Assembly: GCF_000023465.1 (NCBI RefSeq)
Contig: NC_014041.1
Location: 310,001 to 374,000, forward strand
Reading direction: 5' to 3'
Origin: Zunongwangia profunda SM-A87
Lineage (GTDB): Bacteria > Bacteroidota > Bacteroidia > Flavobacteriales > Flavobacteriaceae
Length of the DNA stretch: 64,000 nt
The notes under the pieces are model-generated. The model was not told where the DNA came from. It ran no database searches and worked only from the letters and a program-made list of their open reading frames with translations. The position numbers and the translations under genes are program-made. This document shows positions 54,147-63,454 of the stretch, piece by piece; the first letter of the stretch is position 1; each line of letters opens with the position of its first letter.

Positions 54147-55982
54147 ATGTTACAAGGTTTAGATATTGCAATTATTATAGCCTACTTGATTGCAACTATA
54201 TTAATAGGTTTAGCTTTAAGAAAAAAGGCTCAAAAAAGTAAAGATGATTATCTCTTAGGGGGCAAAGATTTACCTTGGTACATGCTGGGATTGTCTAACG
54301 CGTCAGGTATGTTCGATATTTCGGGCACAATGTGGCTTGTTACACTCACTTTTGTATATGGCTTAAAAAGCATATGGATTCCTTGGTTATGGCCTGTTTT
54401 TAATCAGGTTTTTCTAATGATTTTTCTTGCAACCTGGTTGCGGCGCTCGCAGGTAACAACAGGCGCGGAGTGGATACATTTTAGATTTGGAAAGGGTAAA
54501 GGAGGAAATAGATCCCATAGCATTATTGTCGTATTTGCTATTTTAAGTTGTCTGGGGTTTTTAGCGTATGGATTTATAGGACTTGGAAAATTTGTTGAAA
54601 TCTTTATTCCTTGGGATGTAGTATCTGCATACATTCCTTTCAATGTTCCTGCCGAGTACATACCTCATTTTTACGGTATTATTTTCACATTATTTGCGGT
54701 TTTTTATTCTATTCTTGGAGGAATGTCAGGTATTGTATGGACAGATGTTTTACAATATTCTATTATGACCATTTCATCAATTGCCATTGCTGTTATTGCA
54801 TGGCATGCAATGGGAGATAATACACTTAACGTTCCAGAAGGCTGGTCAAACCCATTATTTGGTTGGGAGCTGGATATCGACTGGACCGGAATTATTGATG
54901 AAGTAAATGCTAAAATAGCTTCTGATCAATATTCGCTATTCGGTTTGTTTTTTATGTTGATGGTTTTTAAAGGAATTCTTTCCAGTATTGCAGGTCCGGC
55001 ACCTAATTACGATATGCAGAAAATCCTTTCTACCAAATCTCCCCTAGAAGCGGCAAAAATGTCTGCTTTTTCACTAGCAGCTTTAATTCCAACAAGATAT
55101 TTAATGGTAGGAGGTTTTTCAATCTTAGCTATTCTATTTTATGATGAATTGAGACTTGAAACAGCTGGTATTCTAGATTTTGAGAAAATATTGCCTGCAG
55201 CAATTGAACAATTTGTACCGGTCGGATTACTAGGCCTTTTACTGGCAGGATTACTGGCGGCTTTCATGTCAACATTTGCTGGAACCCTCAATGCCGCTCA
55301 AGCCTATCTAGTCAATGATATTTATCTGAAATATAATCCTGAAGCTTCTTCTAAAGGAGTGAAAAATATGAATTATGGAAGTGGAATCATTGTAGTTTTG
55401 ATAAGCATTGTACTGGGCTTCTTTGTTCTTGATGTGAATTCAATTTTACAATGGATCGTTTCTGCACTTTATGGAAGTTATGTGATTTCTAACACTTTGA
55501 AATGGTACTGGTGGAGGTTTAACGGAGAAGGATATTTTTGGGGTATGGTTTCGGGAATAATTCCGGCAATGATAATTCCATTACTAACTGATACCCTTGA
55601 TCTTTACTATTTCCCCGTTATATTAGTTATATCTCTTGCAGGAAGCATTATCGGCGCTTATTCTTTCGCTCCTACTAGTGAAAAAGTACTAATAGATTTT
55701 TATAAAAAAACTAAACCTTGGGGTTTTTGGAAACCTATTCTTGAAAAGGTTAAAAAAGAAGATCCGCAATTTGAGAAGAACACTAATTTTTCAAGGGATA
55801 TGTTCAACGTATTAGTAGGAGTGATAGCTCAAACTTTACTGGTACTAATTCCTCTTTATCTCATTTTACACGAAAATATTCCTTTTCTAGTTGCCATTGC
55901 TGTTCTTGTTATATGTGTAATTATTTTAAAGAAAAATTGGTGGGATCATATTAAAAATGAAGAAAATATAAACTTAAAATAA
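54147..55982 (+). CDS. Sodium:solute symporter (SSS family)
   Basis: A 611-residue inner-membrane transporter with about 13-15 hydrophobic helices. SSS features: DYLLGGKDLPWYMLGLSNASGMFDISGTMW near residues 33-62, GFLAYGFIGLGKF and YSILGGMSGIVWTDVLQYSIM (the SSS signature block) near 190-210. In the B. fragilis mannan cluster a similar symporter sits with the phosphorylase and epimerase. It probably carries beta-mannobiose into the cytoplasm with sodium. It ends 17 bases before the GH130 gene. Confidence 0.88.
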   Translation: MLQGLDIAIIIAYLIATILIGLALRKKAQKSKDDYLLGGKDLPWYMLGLSNASGMFDISGTMWLVTLTFVYGLKSIWIPWLWPVFNQVFLMIFLATWLRRSQVTTGAEWIHFRFGKGKGGNRSHSIIVVFAILSCLGFLAYGFIGLGKFVEIFIPWDVVSAYIPFNVPAEYIPHFYGIIFTLFAVFYSILGGMSGIVWTDVLQYSIMTISSIAIAVIAWHAMGDNTLNVPEGWSNPLFGWELDIDWTGIIDEVNAKIASDQYSLFGLFFMLMVFKGILSSIAGPAPNYDMQKILSTKSPLEAAKMSAFSLAALIPTRYLMVGGFSILAILFYDELRLETAGILDFEKILPAAIEQFVPVGLLGLLLAGLLAAFMSTFAGTLNAAQAYLVNDIYLKYNPEASSKGVKNMNYGSGIIVVLISIVLGFFVLDVNSILQWIVSALYGSYVISNTLKWYWWRFNGEGYFWGMVSGIIPAMIIPLLTDTLDLYYFPVILVISLAGSIIGAYSFAPTSEKVLIDFYKKTKPWGFWKPILEKVKKEDPQFEKNTNFSRDMFNVLVGVIAQTLLVLIPLYLILHENIPFLVAIAVLVICVIILKKNWWDHIKNEENINLK

Positions 55983-55999
55983 AACTTAAGAAACGAACA

Positions 56000-57190
56000 A
56001 TGAGTATAACTAAACAAGCTACTAAAGTCAAAAAAATTTGTCAGTACGAAGCCCTTATGAATAATCATCAGGAATTTCTTCAGAAACCTAATAAGCCACA
56101 ACCCGAATCTAACGGCATAGTTCAGAGATATCAAAACCCAGTTGTGACCGCGGCTCATGCACCCTTGCATTGGCGTTATGATTTCAATTCAGAAACAAAT
56201 CCATTGGGTCTTGAAAGAATAGGGATCAATGCTACCTTCAATCCAGGTGCCCTAAAATGGAAAGGAAAATATATCCTAGCTTTAAGGGTTGAGGGTGCAG
56301 ATCGAAAATCGTTTTTTGCCATAGCAGAAAGCCCTAATGGTGTAGATAATTTTCAATTTTGGGATAAGCCGGTTGTTTTGCCTCAGACAGGTGAACCTGA
56401 TACAAATGTTTATGATATGAGGCTGACCCTTCACGAAGATGGGTGGATTTATGGGATATTTTGTACAGAGAGAAAAGATAAGTCTAATCCAGATACATCT
56501 GCTGCAGTAGCAAATGCAGGTATAGCCAGAACTAAAGATTTAGTAAACTGGGAGCGCCTTCCAGATCTTATTTCCAACTCTGGACAACAACGAAACGTAG
56601 TTTTGCATCCGGAATTTGTTAATGGAAAATATGCCCTATATACTCGTCCACAAGATGGCTTTATAGAAGTTGGAAAGGGTGGAGGTATAGGCTTGGGATA
56701 TGTAGAAGATTTAACTAACCCTGTCCTGGAAGATGAAAAGATCGTAAACCATAAAGTATACCATACTATTTATGAATTAAAAAACGGTTTGGGCCCAGCT
56801 CCCATAAAAACTGAGGAAGGTTGGTTGCATTTGGCTCACGGGGTAAGAAATACTGCGGGAGGATTGAGATATACTTTGTATCTATTTATGACAGATCTTA
56901 ATGATATCTCAAAAGTCACTTATCAACCCGCAGGTTATTTTATGGCTCCAGATTATCAAGAAACCGTGGGCGATGTACCTAATGTGCTGTTCGCTAATGG
57001 ATGGATTGCAGACGATGATGGCAAGGTATATATTTATTACGCTTCCTCTGATACAAGGAGCCACGTGGCAGTTTCCTCAGTAGAAAAATTGTTGGATTAT
57101 GTGAAAAATACCCCTCAAGATGGCTTTACTTCAGCATCTTCAGTAAATACGATTATTGAATTGATTGATAGAAATAAATCATTATTATAA
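56000..57190 (+). CDS. GH130 beta-mannosylglucose phosphorylase
   Basis: A 396-residue five-bladed-propeller phosphorylase that splits 4-O-beta-D-mannosyl-D-glucose with phosphate into mannose-1-phosphate and glucose. Family features: RIGINATFNPGALKWKGKYILALRVEGADRKSFFAIAES (residues 73-111), the conserved Asp139 in N-V-Y-D-M-R-L, the NVVLHPEFVNGKYALYTRPQDGF phosphate-binding region near 192-214 and APIKTEEGWLHLAHG near 264-278. It matches the BfMGP-type subfamily (GH130_1) best. An alternative ATG exists at residue 20. No signal peptide, cytoplasmic. Three bases precede the epimerase gene. Confidence 0.88.
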   Translation: MSITKQATKVKKICQYEALMNNHQEFLQKPNKPQPESNGIVQRYQNPVVTAAHAPLHWRYDFNSETNPLGLERIGINATFNPGALKWKGKYILALRVEGADRKSFFAIAESPNGVDNFQFWDKPVVLPQTGEPDTNVYDMRLTLHEDGWIYGIFCTERKDKSNPDTSAAVANAGIARTKDLVNWERLPDLISNSGQQRNVVLHPEFVNGKYALYTRPQDGFIEVGKGGGIGLGYVEDLTNPVLEDEKIVNHKVYHTIYELKNGLGPAPIKTEEGWLHLAHGVRNTAGGLRYTLYLFMTDLNDISKVTYQPAGYFMAPDYQETVGDVPNVLFANGWIADDDGKVYIYYASSDTRSHVAVSSVEKLLDYVKNTPQDGFTSASSVNTIIELIDRNKSLL

Positions 57191-57192
57191 CA

Positions 57193-58386
57193 ATGACAAA
57201 AATCTCTCAACAATTTAAAGATGAAATTTCCTCTGAATTAAATGAAATCCAAAAATATTGGGAACAGTACGGAATTGATAATAAGAATGGAGGATTTGTC
57301 GGTCGAAGAGATTATAGCAATAAGCAAATTTTTGGTGCTCCAAAGGGAGTTATTCTAAATACAAGAATTCTCTGGACCTTTTCAGCTATTGGAAATTTCA
57401 AAAAAGATGACGATCTCAGGTTCTATGCAAATAGAGCCTATGAATACTTGAATAAAAATTTTCGGGATAGAGAATTTGAAGGTGTGTTTTGGGAACTAGA
57501 TGCCCTGGGCAAACCTGTCAACAAAAGAAAGCAAATCTACGCCCAGGCATTTGCAATCTATGCACTCTCTGAGTATTTTATTTTTTCAGGCAAAGAAGAA
57601 GCTAAGGATTGGGCATTATCCATTTTTGAGCTTATTGAGAAATATGCAAGAGATGAAAACCTCAATGGTTATATTGAGGCATTTCAGGTTGACTGGTCTC
57701 CAATTGAAGATATGAGATTAAGCTCAAAAGATAAGAATTCGACTAAAACAATGAATACTCATCTTCACATACTTGAGGCTTACACTACCTTATTCCAAAT
57801 AAGCAAGTCACAAACTGTGAAAGAAGCATTGGGGAACCTGATTCAATTATTTATCAAGAAGTTTTATGACAGTAAAAATCATCATTTCCAATTATTTTTT
57901 GACAATAATTGGGGCATAGAAGGAAATATAGTTTCTTTTGGGCACGACATAGAAGCTGTTTGGCTACTTATAGAGGCAGCAAAAGCAGTTGATAATCAAA
58001 AGTTTTTATCAGAAATAGAGATAATGACAATTGACGTTGCTGAGACTTTTCTAAAAGAGGCATATGTTGAAAATTCAGGAGTAATTAATGAAAAGAATTT
58101 AGATACAGGGCAGTTAGATGAAGATCGGCATTGGTGGCCACAAATTGAAGCTATGGTTGGTCTTAACTATGCATATTTAATCTCTGGAAAAGAATATTTT
58201 ATAAAAGCTCAAAAAGATATCTGGCAATTTGTAAAAGATCATATTGTTGACAAGGAGAACGGCGAGTGGTTTTTTAGAATAGATAAATATAATATTCCAT
58301 ATAAAGAAGAAGATAAAATTGGAATGTGGAAATGTCCATACCACAACTCAAGGGGTTGTATTTATCTACTTAAAATGGATAATTGA
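57193..58386 (+). CDS. AGE-family epimerase (mannobiose/cellobiose 2-epimerase)
   Basis: A 397-residue (alpha/alpha)6-barrel epimerase that converts the reducing-end mannose of beta-mannobiose to glucose. Key residues of cellobiose 2-epimerases are present: His190/His192 in N-T-H-L-H, His251 in F-G-H-D-I-E-A, His313 with Trp314-Trp315 in R-H-W-W-P-Q, and His384 in C-P-Y-H-N-S-R-G. The product feeds the GH130 enzyme. The gene starts 3 bases after the phosphorylase stop. No signal peptide, cytoplasmic. Confidence 0.9.
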   Translation: MTKISQQFKDEISSELNEIQKYWEQYGIDNKNGGFVGRRDYSNKQIFGAPKGVILNTRILWTFSAIGNFKKDDDLRFYANRAYEYLNKNFRDREFEGVFWELDALGKPVNKRKQIYAQAFAIYALSEYFIFSGKEEAKDWALSIFELIEKYARDENLNGYIEAFQVDWSPIEDMRLSSKDKNSTKTMNTHLHILEAYTTLFQISKSQTVKEALGNLIQLFIKKFYDSKNHHFQLFFDNNWGIEGNIVSFGHDIEAVWLLIEAAKAVDNQKFLSEIEIMTIDVAETFLKEAYVENSGVINEKNLDTGQLDEDRHWWPQIEAMVGLNYAYLISGKEYFIKAQKDIWQFVKDHIVDKENGEWFFRIDKYNIPYKEEDKIGMWKCPYHNSRGCIYLLKMDN

Positions 58387-58789
58387 TGGTTATTAAACCT
58401 TTTGAACAAGTTGTTAGAATGTCATAAATGTCGAATTCACATATATAGCAGTATTTCAGGAAAATATAGGGTGCTTACCATCAGTTAAGAGGGTGGGGTT
58501 TGAGACTTATATTGTTTCAGGAATAAGATAAGGTAATTAGGTTTGTGTAATTATAAGTCCTACTTACTTGACCAGATCAAGTGAAGAACGAGGAAATACA
58601 TTTACCTTACTAGGTAACCGGGAATTTATAAAGAATTCTCTGATAGCAAGAAGTAATGGTGAATACTTTCAAATCTCTGTGTTTTTCTCTCTTAAAAATT
58701 TAGATACTCAAGGCATTCAAAATAGAAAACACTAATAACATTCAAGGTTCTTGAATAATTATCGAATATTTTAAGATTAAATAAGAAGT
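58387..58789. other. Intergenic spacer with a probable second promoter
   Basis: About 400 bases inside the island. It holds a probable promoter (58515-58545) and a small inverted repeat, ATTCAAG (58740-58746) with CTTGAAT (58750-58756), which could be an operator. No ORF or RNA gene is supported. Confidence 0.4.
58515..58545 (+). promoter_or_regulatory. Probable promoter of the esterase-GH30-esterase unit
   Basis: TTTC (58515-58518, 3 of 4 for TTTG), a 19-base spacer and TAGGTTTG (58538-58545) fit the Bacteroidota promoter pattern. A start here would leave a leader of roughly 240 bases before the esterase. Confidence 0.45.
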
Positions 58790-60448
58790 ATGAATCGAAG
58801 AGTTTTTTTTGGAAAAACAGGAATAAGTATAGCGGCCTGTGGTATAAGTTTTTTTAGTCCTTTGGCATCTAGAAAGTGGGATAGGGAATCAGAGGATCTA
58901 ATTTCTGAGGATGATCAGCAATTATTTATCGGAGAGGATATAGCAGTCGCACAAACTAAATATGGAAAGGTAAAAGGATTTTTGCAGAGGGGTATAATGG
59001 TATTTAGAGGCATACCATATGGATTGGATACTTCAGGCAAGAATAGATTTATGCCTCCCCAACCACCAAAACCCTGGAAAGGAACATTGCCAGTAGTATT
59101 TTACGGCAATACAGCTCCTCAAAATATTTACAATAGAAGTCCTAAGTCTTATTCTGCTTTTGTGGATCACTGGAATTATGATGAAGTAAGTGAAGATTGT
59201 TTACGTTTAAATATTTGGAGTCCAGGTATAGATGGTTTTAAACGACCGGTTTTAGTATGGCTTCATGGAGGTGGTTTTTCAAATGGAAACGGAATTGAAC
59301 AAGATGGATACAATGGCGAAAATTTTTCTCGCGATGGCAATATTGTATTCTGTTCTATTAATCATCGCCTAGGGCCATTTGGTTTTGCTGATTTTTCTGG
59401 CATATCAGAAAAATATAAGTATTCTGGAAATGTAGGAATGCTTGATATAGTTGCTGCACTTAAATGGATAAACGAAAACATCCAGAATTTTGGTGGAGAT
59501 CCGAATAATGTAACAATTATGGGACAATCAGGAGGTGGCGATAAAGTATGCACTTTAGCTAATATGTCTGAAACAAAAGGTTTGGTGCATAAGGCTGTAG
59601 CTCTTAGTGGATCAAATACACGTGCTTTAGACAACTCTTATACTCGTCAGTTAGGTCGATTCATTTTAAAAGAAGCTAATCTAAAAGACGATGAAATAGA
59701 CAGACTTCAGGAAATACCTTGGCCTGAATATCAACGATTAGCATATAAGGCGGCTGAAAAACTTCAGGAGCAAACAGGAAAGACTTTTATTCGCGGAAGT
59801 TTCGCGCCTAATGCGGATGGGGATGTTATTCCCGCGGGAGAATATTTTGAAAACAAAGAAAATCGACCAGATATTCCTCTATTGTTGTGTTCAACTTTTC
59901 ATGAATGGAATCCAAATCGCGATAGTCCTGAATTGGAGAACATTTCTTTAAACGAAGTTATTGATAAATTAGAAAATAAGTTTGGGGATCGATCGAAAGA
60001 AATCGTAGGTGCTTATTCGATCAATTTTCCAAATGCGCGTCCCATAGAGATTTGGGCCTTAATTTTATCAAATCGTCAAACGATTATTGAAACTGCAAAT
60101 GCGAAACTAAAACAAAATTCATCGGTTTATCTTGCGTGGTTTGGTTGGGAATCTCCATTATTTGATGGAAGACATCGTTCTTTTCATTGTCTTGATATAA
60201 GTTTCTGGTTTTTAAATACAGATAGAATGATTACTCATACTGGCGGTGGTATAAGCCCAAGGAAACTATCAAAAAAAATGTCCGAATCCTTAATTGCATT
60301 TATGAAGACAGGTGATCCAAATTGTAACTCTTTACCTAGCTGGCCTAAATATACTAAAGAAAATGTCGAGACAATGATCTTGGATAATCAGTGTAGTGTT
60401 CAGTATAATCCCGATAAAAGAGGAAGATTATCAATAATAAACTCATAA
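58790..60448 (+). CDS. Type-B carboxylesterase, probable Tat export
   Basis: A 552-residue carboxylesterase family protein. The N-terminus reads M-N-R-R-V-F-F-G-K-T-G and a hydrophobic stretch, a twin-arginine-like export signal. Oxyanion motif H-G-G-G-F at 159-163, EDCLRLNIWSP near 135-145, nucleophile Ser247 in G-Q-S-G-G and a His near 459 in F-H-C-L-D-I-S-F-W (family form H-x-x-D/E). It likely removes acyl groups such as acetyl from the imported or extracellular polysaccharide. First gene of the second unit. Confidence 0.82.
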   Translation: MNRRVFFGKTGISIAACGISFFSPLASRKWDRESEDLISEDDQQLFIGEDIAVAQTKYGKVKGFLQRGIMVFRGIPYGLDTSGKNRFMPPQPPKPWKGTLPVVFYGNTAPQNIYNRSPKSYSAFVDHWNYDEVSEDCLRLNIWSPGIDGFKRPVLVWLHGGGFSNGNGIEQDGYNGENFSRDGNIVFCSINHRLGPFGFADFSGISEKYKYSGNVGMLDIVAALKWINENIQNFGGDPNNVTIMGQSGGGDKVCTLANMSETKGLVHKAVALSGSNTRALDNSYTRQLGRFILKEANLKDDEIDRLQEIPWPEYQRLAYKAAEKLQEQTGKTFIRGSFAPNADGDVIPAGEYFENKENRPDIPLLLCSTFHEWNPNRDSPELENISLNEVIDKLENKFGDRSKEIVGAYSINFPNARPIEIWALILSNRQTIIETANAKLKQNSSVYLAWFGWESPLFDGRHRSFHCLDISFWFLNTDRMITHTGGGISPRKLSKKMSESLIAFMKTGDPNCNSLPSWPKYTKENVETMILDNQCSVQYNPDKRGRLSIINS

Positions 60449-60459
60449 AAACTAAAGAA

Positions 60460-61944
60460 ATGAGGAAATTAAGACTTTTACTTTTTTGTTTTCAAATAAC
60501 GATATCTTCATGGGCGCAGAAATCACCTGAAAGTATAGAATCTTGGGTAACAACAAACGACCGCAATAGTCTCCTAGAAAAGCAAAATAATCGAATTTTT
60601 TTTAAAAAGGAAAATTCATCAAGACATCCTTCAATAATCATAGATCCCCAACGGTCTATGCAAACTATCGATGGCTTTGGTTTTGCATTAACAGGTGGTA
60701 GTGCAGAGCATTTAATGAAAATGTCAGCTTTGAAACGAACTGAACTTTTAAATGAATTATTTGGTAGTGGAGAGGAGGATATAGGAATAAGCTATATTAG
60801 ACTAAGTATTGGGTCTTCAGATTTAAATAGTTTCACTTTTTCATATAATGATCTGAAAGACGGAGAAACCGATTACGATTTAAAAAAGTTTTCTCTAGCT
60901 CAGGACTTAAAAGATGTAATACCGGTAATGAAAGAAATCCTTGAGATTTATCCGGAAATTAAAATTATGGCCTCTCCTTGGTCGGCTCCAATTTGGATGA
61001 AAACAAACAATAATATAAGAGGAGGTAAGTTAAAAAAAGATTGCTACGAAGTATACGCTCAGTACTTTACAAAGTATATTCAGGAAATGAGAAAATTGGG
61101 GATTTTCATAGATGCAGTTACGGTGCAAAATGAGCCCATGAATTCAAGAAATACTCCAAGTATGTCATGGTTCTGGTTTGAACAGGCAAATTTTATTAAA
61201 AACTATCTGGGGCCTAATCTTGAAAAAAATAACCTTAAAACCAAAATTTTAATTTTCGATCATAATACTGATAGACCTGACTACCCTTTAAGTATTCTTC
61301 AAGATACTTTAGCTAGCAAGTATATTGATGGAAGTGGCTTTCACAATTACAGAGGTGATATGGAGGCAATGTCTTGGGTGCATACAGCAAGGCCGGATAA
61401 AAATATATACTTCACGGAACAAATGCTAACTGAAAAGCCTGAGAGCTCTACGATAAATATAGTAGATCCTGTTAATCGTCTGATTATTGGGGCATTATCT
61501 AATTGGAGTAGAAACGTAATTTTATGGAATCTTGCTGCCGATCCTAATAATGATCCACATACAGGTAACGGAGGGTGTACTATGTGTCAGGGGGCAATCA
61601 CAATTGATGGTAATAGCGTTTCGCGTAATGTAGCATATTACACTATTGGTCATATTTCAAAGTTTGTGAAGCCAGGTTCAACACGAATATTTTCCACTCA
61701 GGGAGATGAACCAAGCATTTTTCTTTACCAGGATGAGCAGCGACCAAATGTTTATAGAACAGGTATAAGAAATAATAGTCAGGTACTTCCAAATATTGCT
61801 TTTAGAACAACTGAAAACAAAATTGTTCTAATTGTTGGAAATGATACTCTTGAAACACAAACTGTCAAGATTCAATATAATGGAAATTATGCTTCAGTTA
61901 AATTGAAAGGGGGATCAGTAGGGACTTATATATGGCATTATTAA
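60460..61944 (+). CDS. GH30-family glycoside hydrolase
   Basis: A 494-residue secreted hydrolase. Signal peptide 1-19 (ITISSWAQ). The GH30 catalytic core is clear: MQTIDGFGFALTGGSAEHLMKM at 67-88, IRLSIGSSDLN near 113-123, acid/base Glu225 in V-Q-N-E-P-M, and nucleophile Glu320 in Y-F-T-E-Q-M, with a beta-rich C-terminal domain. The family includes beta-1,6-glucanases, beta-glucosidases and beta-xylosidases; motifs resemble the glucan branch (GH30_3-like), but substrate cannot be settled. It lies 11 bases after the esterase and 10 before the next gene. Confidence 0.85.
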   Translation: MRKLRLLLFCFQITISSWAQKSPESIESWVTTNDRNSLLEKQNNRIFFKKENSSRHPSIIIDPQRSMQTIDGFGFALTGGSAEHLMKMSALKRTELLNELFGSGEEDIGISYIRLSIGSSDLNSFTFSYNDLKDGETDYDLKKFSLAQDLKDVIPVMKEILEIYPEIKIMASPWSAPIWMKTNNNIRGGKLKKDCYEVYAQYFTKYIQEMRKLGIFIDAVTVQNEPMNSRNTPSMSWFWFEQANFIKNYLGPNLEKNNLKTKILIFDHNTDRPDYPLSILQDTLASKYIDGSGFHNYRGDMEAMSWVHTARPDKNIYFTEQMLTEKPESSTINIVDPVNRLIIGALSNWSRNVILWNLAADPNNDPHTGNGGCTMCQGAITIDGNSVSRNVAYYTIGHISKFVKPGSTRIFSTQGDEPSIFLYQDEQRPNVYRTGIRNNSQVLPNIAFRTTENKIVLIVGNDTLETQTVKIQYNGNYASVKLKGGSVGTYIWHY

Positions 61945-61954
61945 AATCAAAACT

Positions 61955-63112
61955 ATGAAAATGAGGTACTTTTTAATTGGTTTACAATTTTTATTATCTG
62001 GAATTAATTTTCTGAATGCACAGGAGAAAGCTTTTAGTACAGAAGGATGGTGGGAACCTGAAGGTGAAAAATTTTCTCCTGTAGTGCACGAAGACAGGAG
62101 TATAACATTTCGATTGAATGCTCCGCAAGCAGATAACGTTACCTTACTTTTTGGGGAGTGGGATATAGTCGAAAAAAAAATGAAGAAGGATGATTTAGGT
62201 AATTGGAGTATTAATCTTAAGAATGTTGAATCAGGAATTTATCAATATAACTTTCTTATTAACAACTCGTTCAAAAAACTTGATCCTGTTAATCCAAATA
62301 TAAAAGTCGGCACAAATATTTACGGAAGCATCGTTGAGGTTCCAGATACTCCTGCAAGATTTGATCAGTTACAAGAGGTTCCTCATGGGGAGGTACATAT
62401 CATAACCTACAGATCTATTGTATTAGACAAGACCAGAAAAATGTATGTTTATGTTCCTAAAATTTATCAAGAGTTAAAAGATGTAAAGTTTCCAGTTTTG
62501 TATTTGCGTCATGGGGGAGGAGATAACGAAGGAAGTTGGATTAACGATGGTCGTGCAAATATTATCTTAGATAATTTAATTTCTCAGGGTAAGTCAAAAC
62601 CAATGCTCATCGTTATGTCAAATGGTTTGATTGATGGAAGTTGGTCTAGTGGAAGTACAATCGAGGGAATGAATACTTTAGAAGAAGAATTGATTAATGA
62701 TATAATACCTTTAATTGAGAACAGGTATCATGTAAGTAAAAACAAAAAAGACAGAGCTATTGCTGGTCTCTCTATGGGTGGTGGTCAGTCTGTAGTGATT
62801 GGTTTAAGAAACCCAAACTTGTTTTCATTTGTAGGCGATTTCAGTGCAGGTCTTTTGAGCGACCCAGATATAGATTTGAGTACTTATATACCTGATTTAT
62901 TTAAAATGGCTGATTCAATAAACCAAAACATAGATTTACTTTGGATTTCTTGTGGAAGCAAAGATCCAAGATTTCTAGGACATAAGAAATTTCATTCTAT
63001 ATTAAATAAGCACGGAATTAAAAATGAATTTCATCAGGGTTCATATGGACATGAGTGGCAGTTTTGGAGGAGTCAATTAAAGGATTTCTCTAAGCAGATT
63101 TTTATAAAATAA
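61955..63112 (+). CDS. CE1-like esterase with N-terminal immunoglobulin-like domain
   Basis: A 385-residue secreted enzyme with signal peptide (residues 1-22). Residues about 30-130 form an E-set/CBM48-like beta domain (SITFRLNAPQADNVTLLFGEW; GNWSINLKNVESGIYQYNFLING-like). The esterase D/CE1 domain follows: RHGGGDNEGSWINDGRANIILDNLI near 185-210, nucleophile Ser273 in G-L-S-M-G-G-G and the catalytic His in S-Y-G-H-E-W near 366. Members remove feruloyl or acetyl groups from hemicelluloses. It is the last gene before the right island end. Confidence 0.85.
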   Translation: MKMRYFLIGLQFLLSGINFLNAQEKAFSTEGWWEPEGEKFSPVVHEDRSITFRLNAPQADNVTLLFGEWDIVEKKMKKDDLGNWSINLKNVESGIYQYNFLINNSFKKLDPVNPNIKVGTNIYGSIVEVPDTPARFDQLQEVPHGEVHIITYRSIVLDKTRKMYVYVPKIYQELKDVKFPVLYLRHGGGDNEGSWINDGRANIILDNLISQGKSKPMLIVMSNGLIDGSWSSGSTIEGMNTLEEELINDIIPLIENRYHVSKNKKDRAIAGLSMGGGQSVVIGLRNPNLFSFVGDFSAGLLSDPDIDLSTYIPDLFKMADSINQNIDLLWISCGSKDPRFLGHKKFHSILNKHGIKNEFHQGSYGHEWQFWRSQLKDFSKQIFIK

Positions 63113-63454
63113 TATAGTAATGTGTTTTTCTACTAAATGCTGTCTAAGTTTTTCTTGTCATTAGGGTTAGGGCCAAAAAAAATTAGCAAGATTAAACAGG
63201 GATATTTCTTCTAATTGATACTTATTGTACGGCAAGGGTCGAATTTTGAATTCCGCGTAGGTTGTTAAAAACCCTGAAATTTCGAAAATCACCGGAGCAG
63301 TAACTGGAGGTTAAGTAATTAAGTTATGCTTTATTTTATAAAATGACTAAATTTACCTTAAAATTTGGTTATCAGGTGGTTACAAATTCACAGATCGTCA
63401 ACAGAAAATTGACGAAAGTGACAATCCCTTGTGAATACGGAGGTCTAGCCCTAG
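63113..63454. other. Island right-end spacer, no gene seen
   Basis: About 340 bases with no supported ORF. It contains the second copy of the 13-bp repeat (63391-63403), 51 bases before the right att. No terminator or RNA gene was recognised. Confidence 0.4.
63391..63403 (+). repeat. 13-bp repeat near right island end
   Basis: CAGATCGTCAACA, identical to 44009-44021 and in the same orientation; both copies lie just inside the att sites. Followed by AAAATTGACG, a partial inverse of the GTCAA core. Confidence 0.5.
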
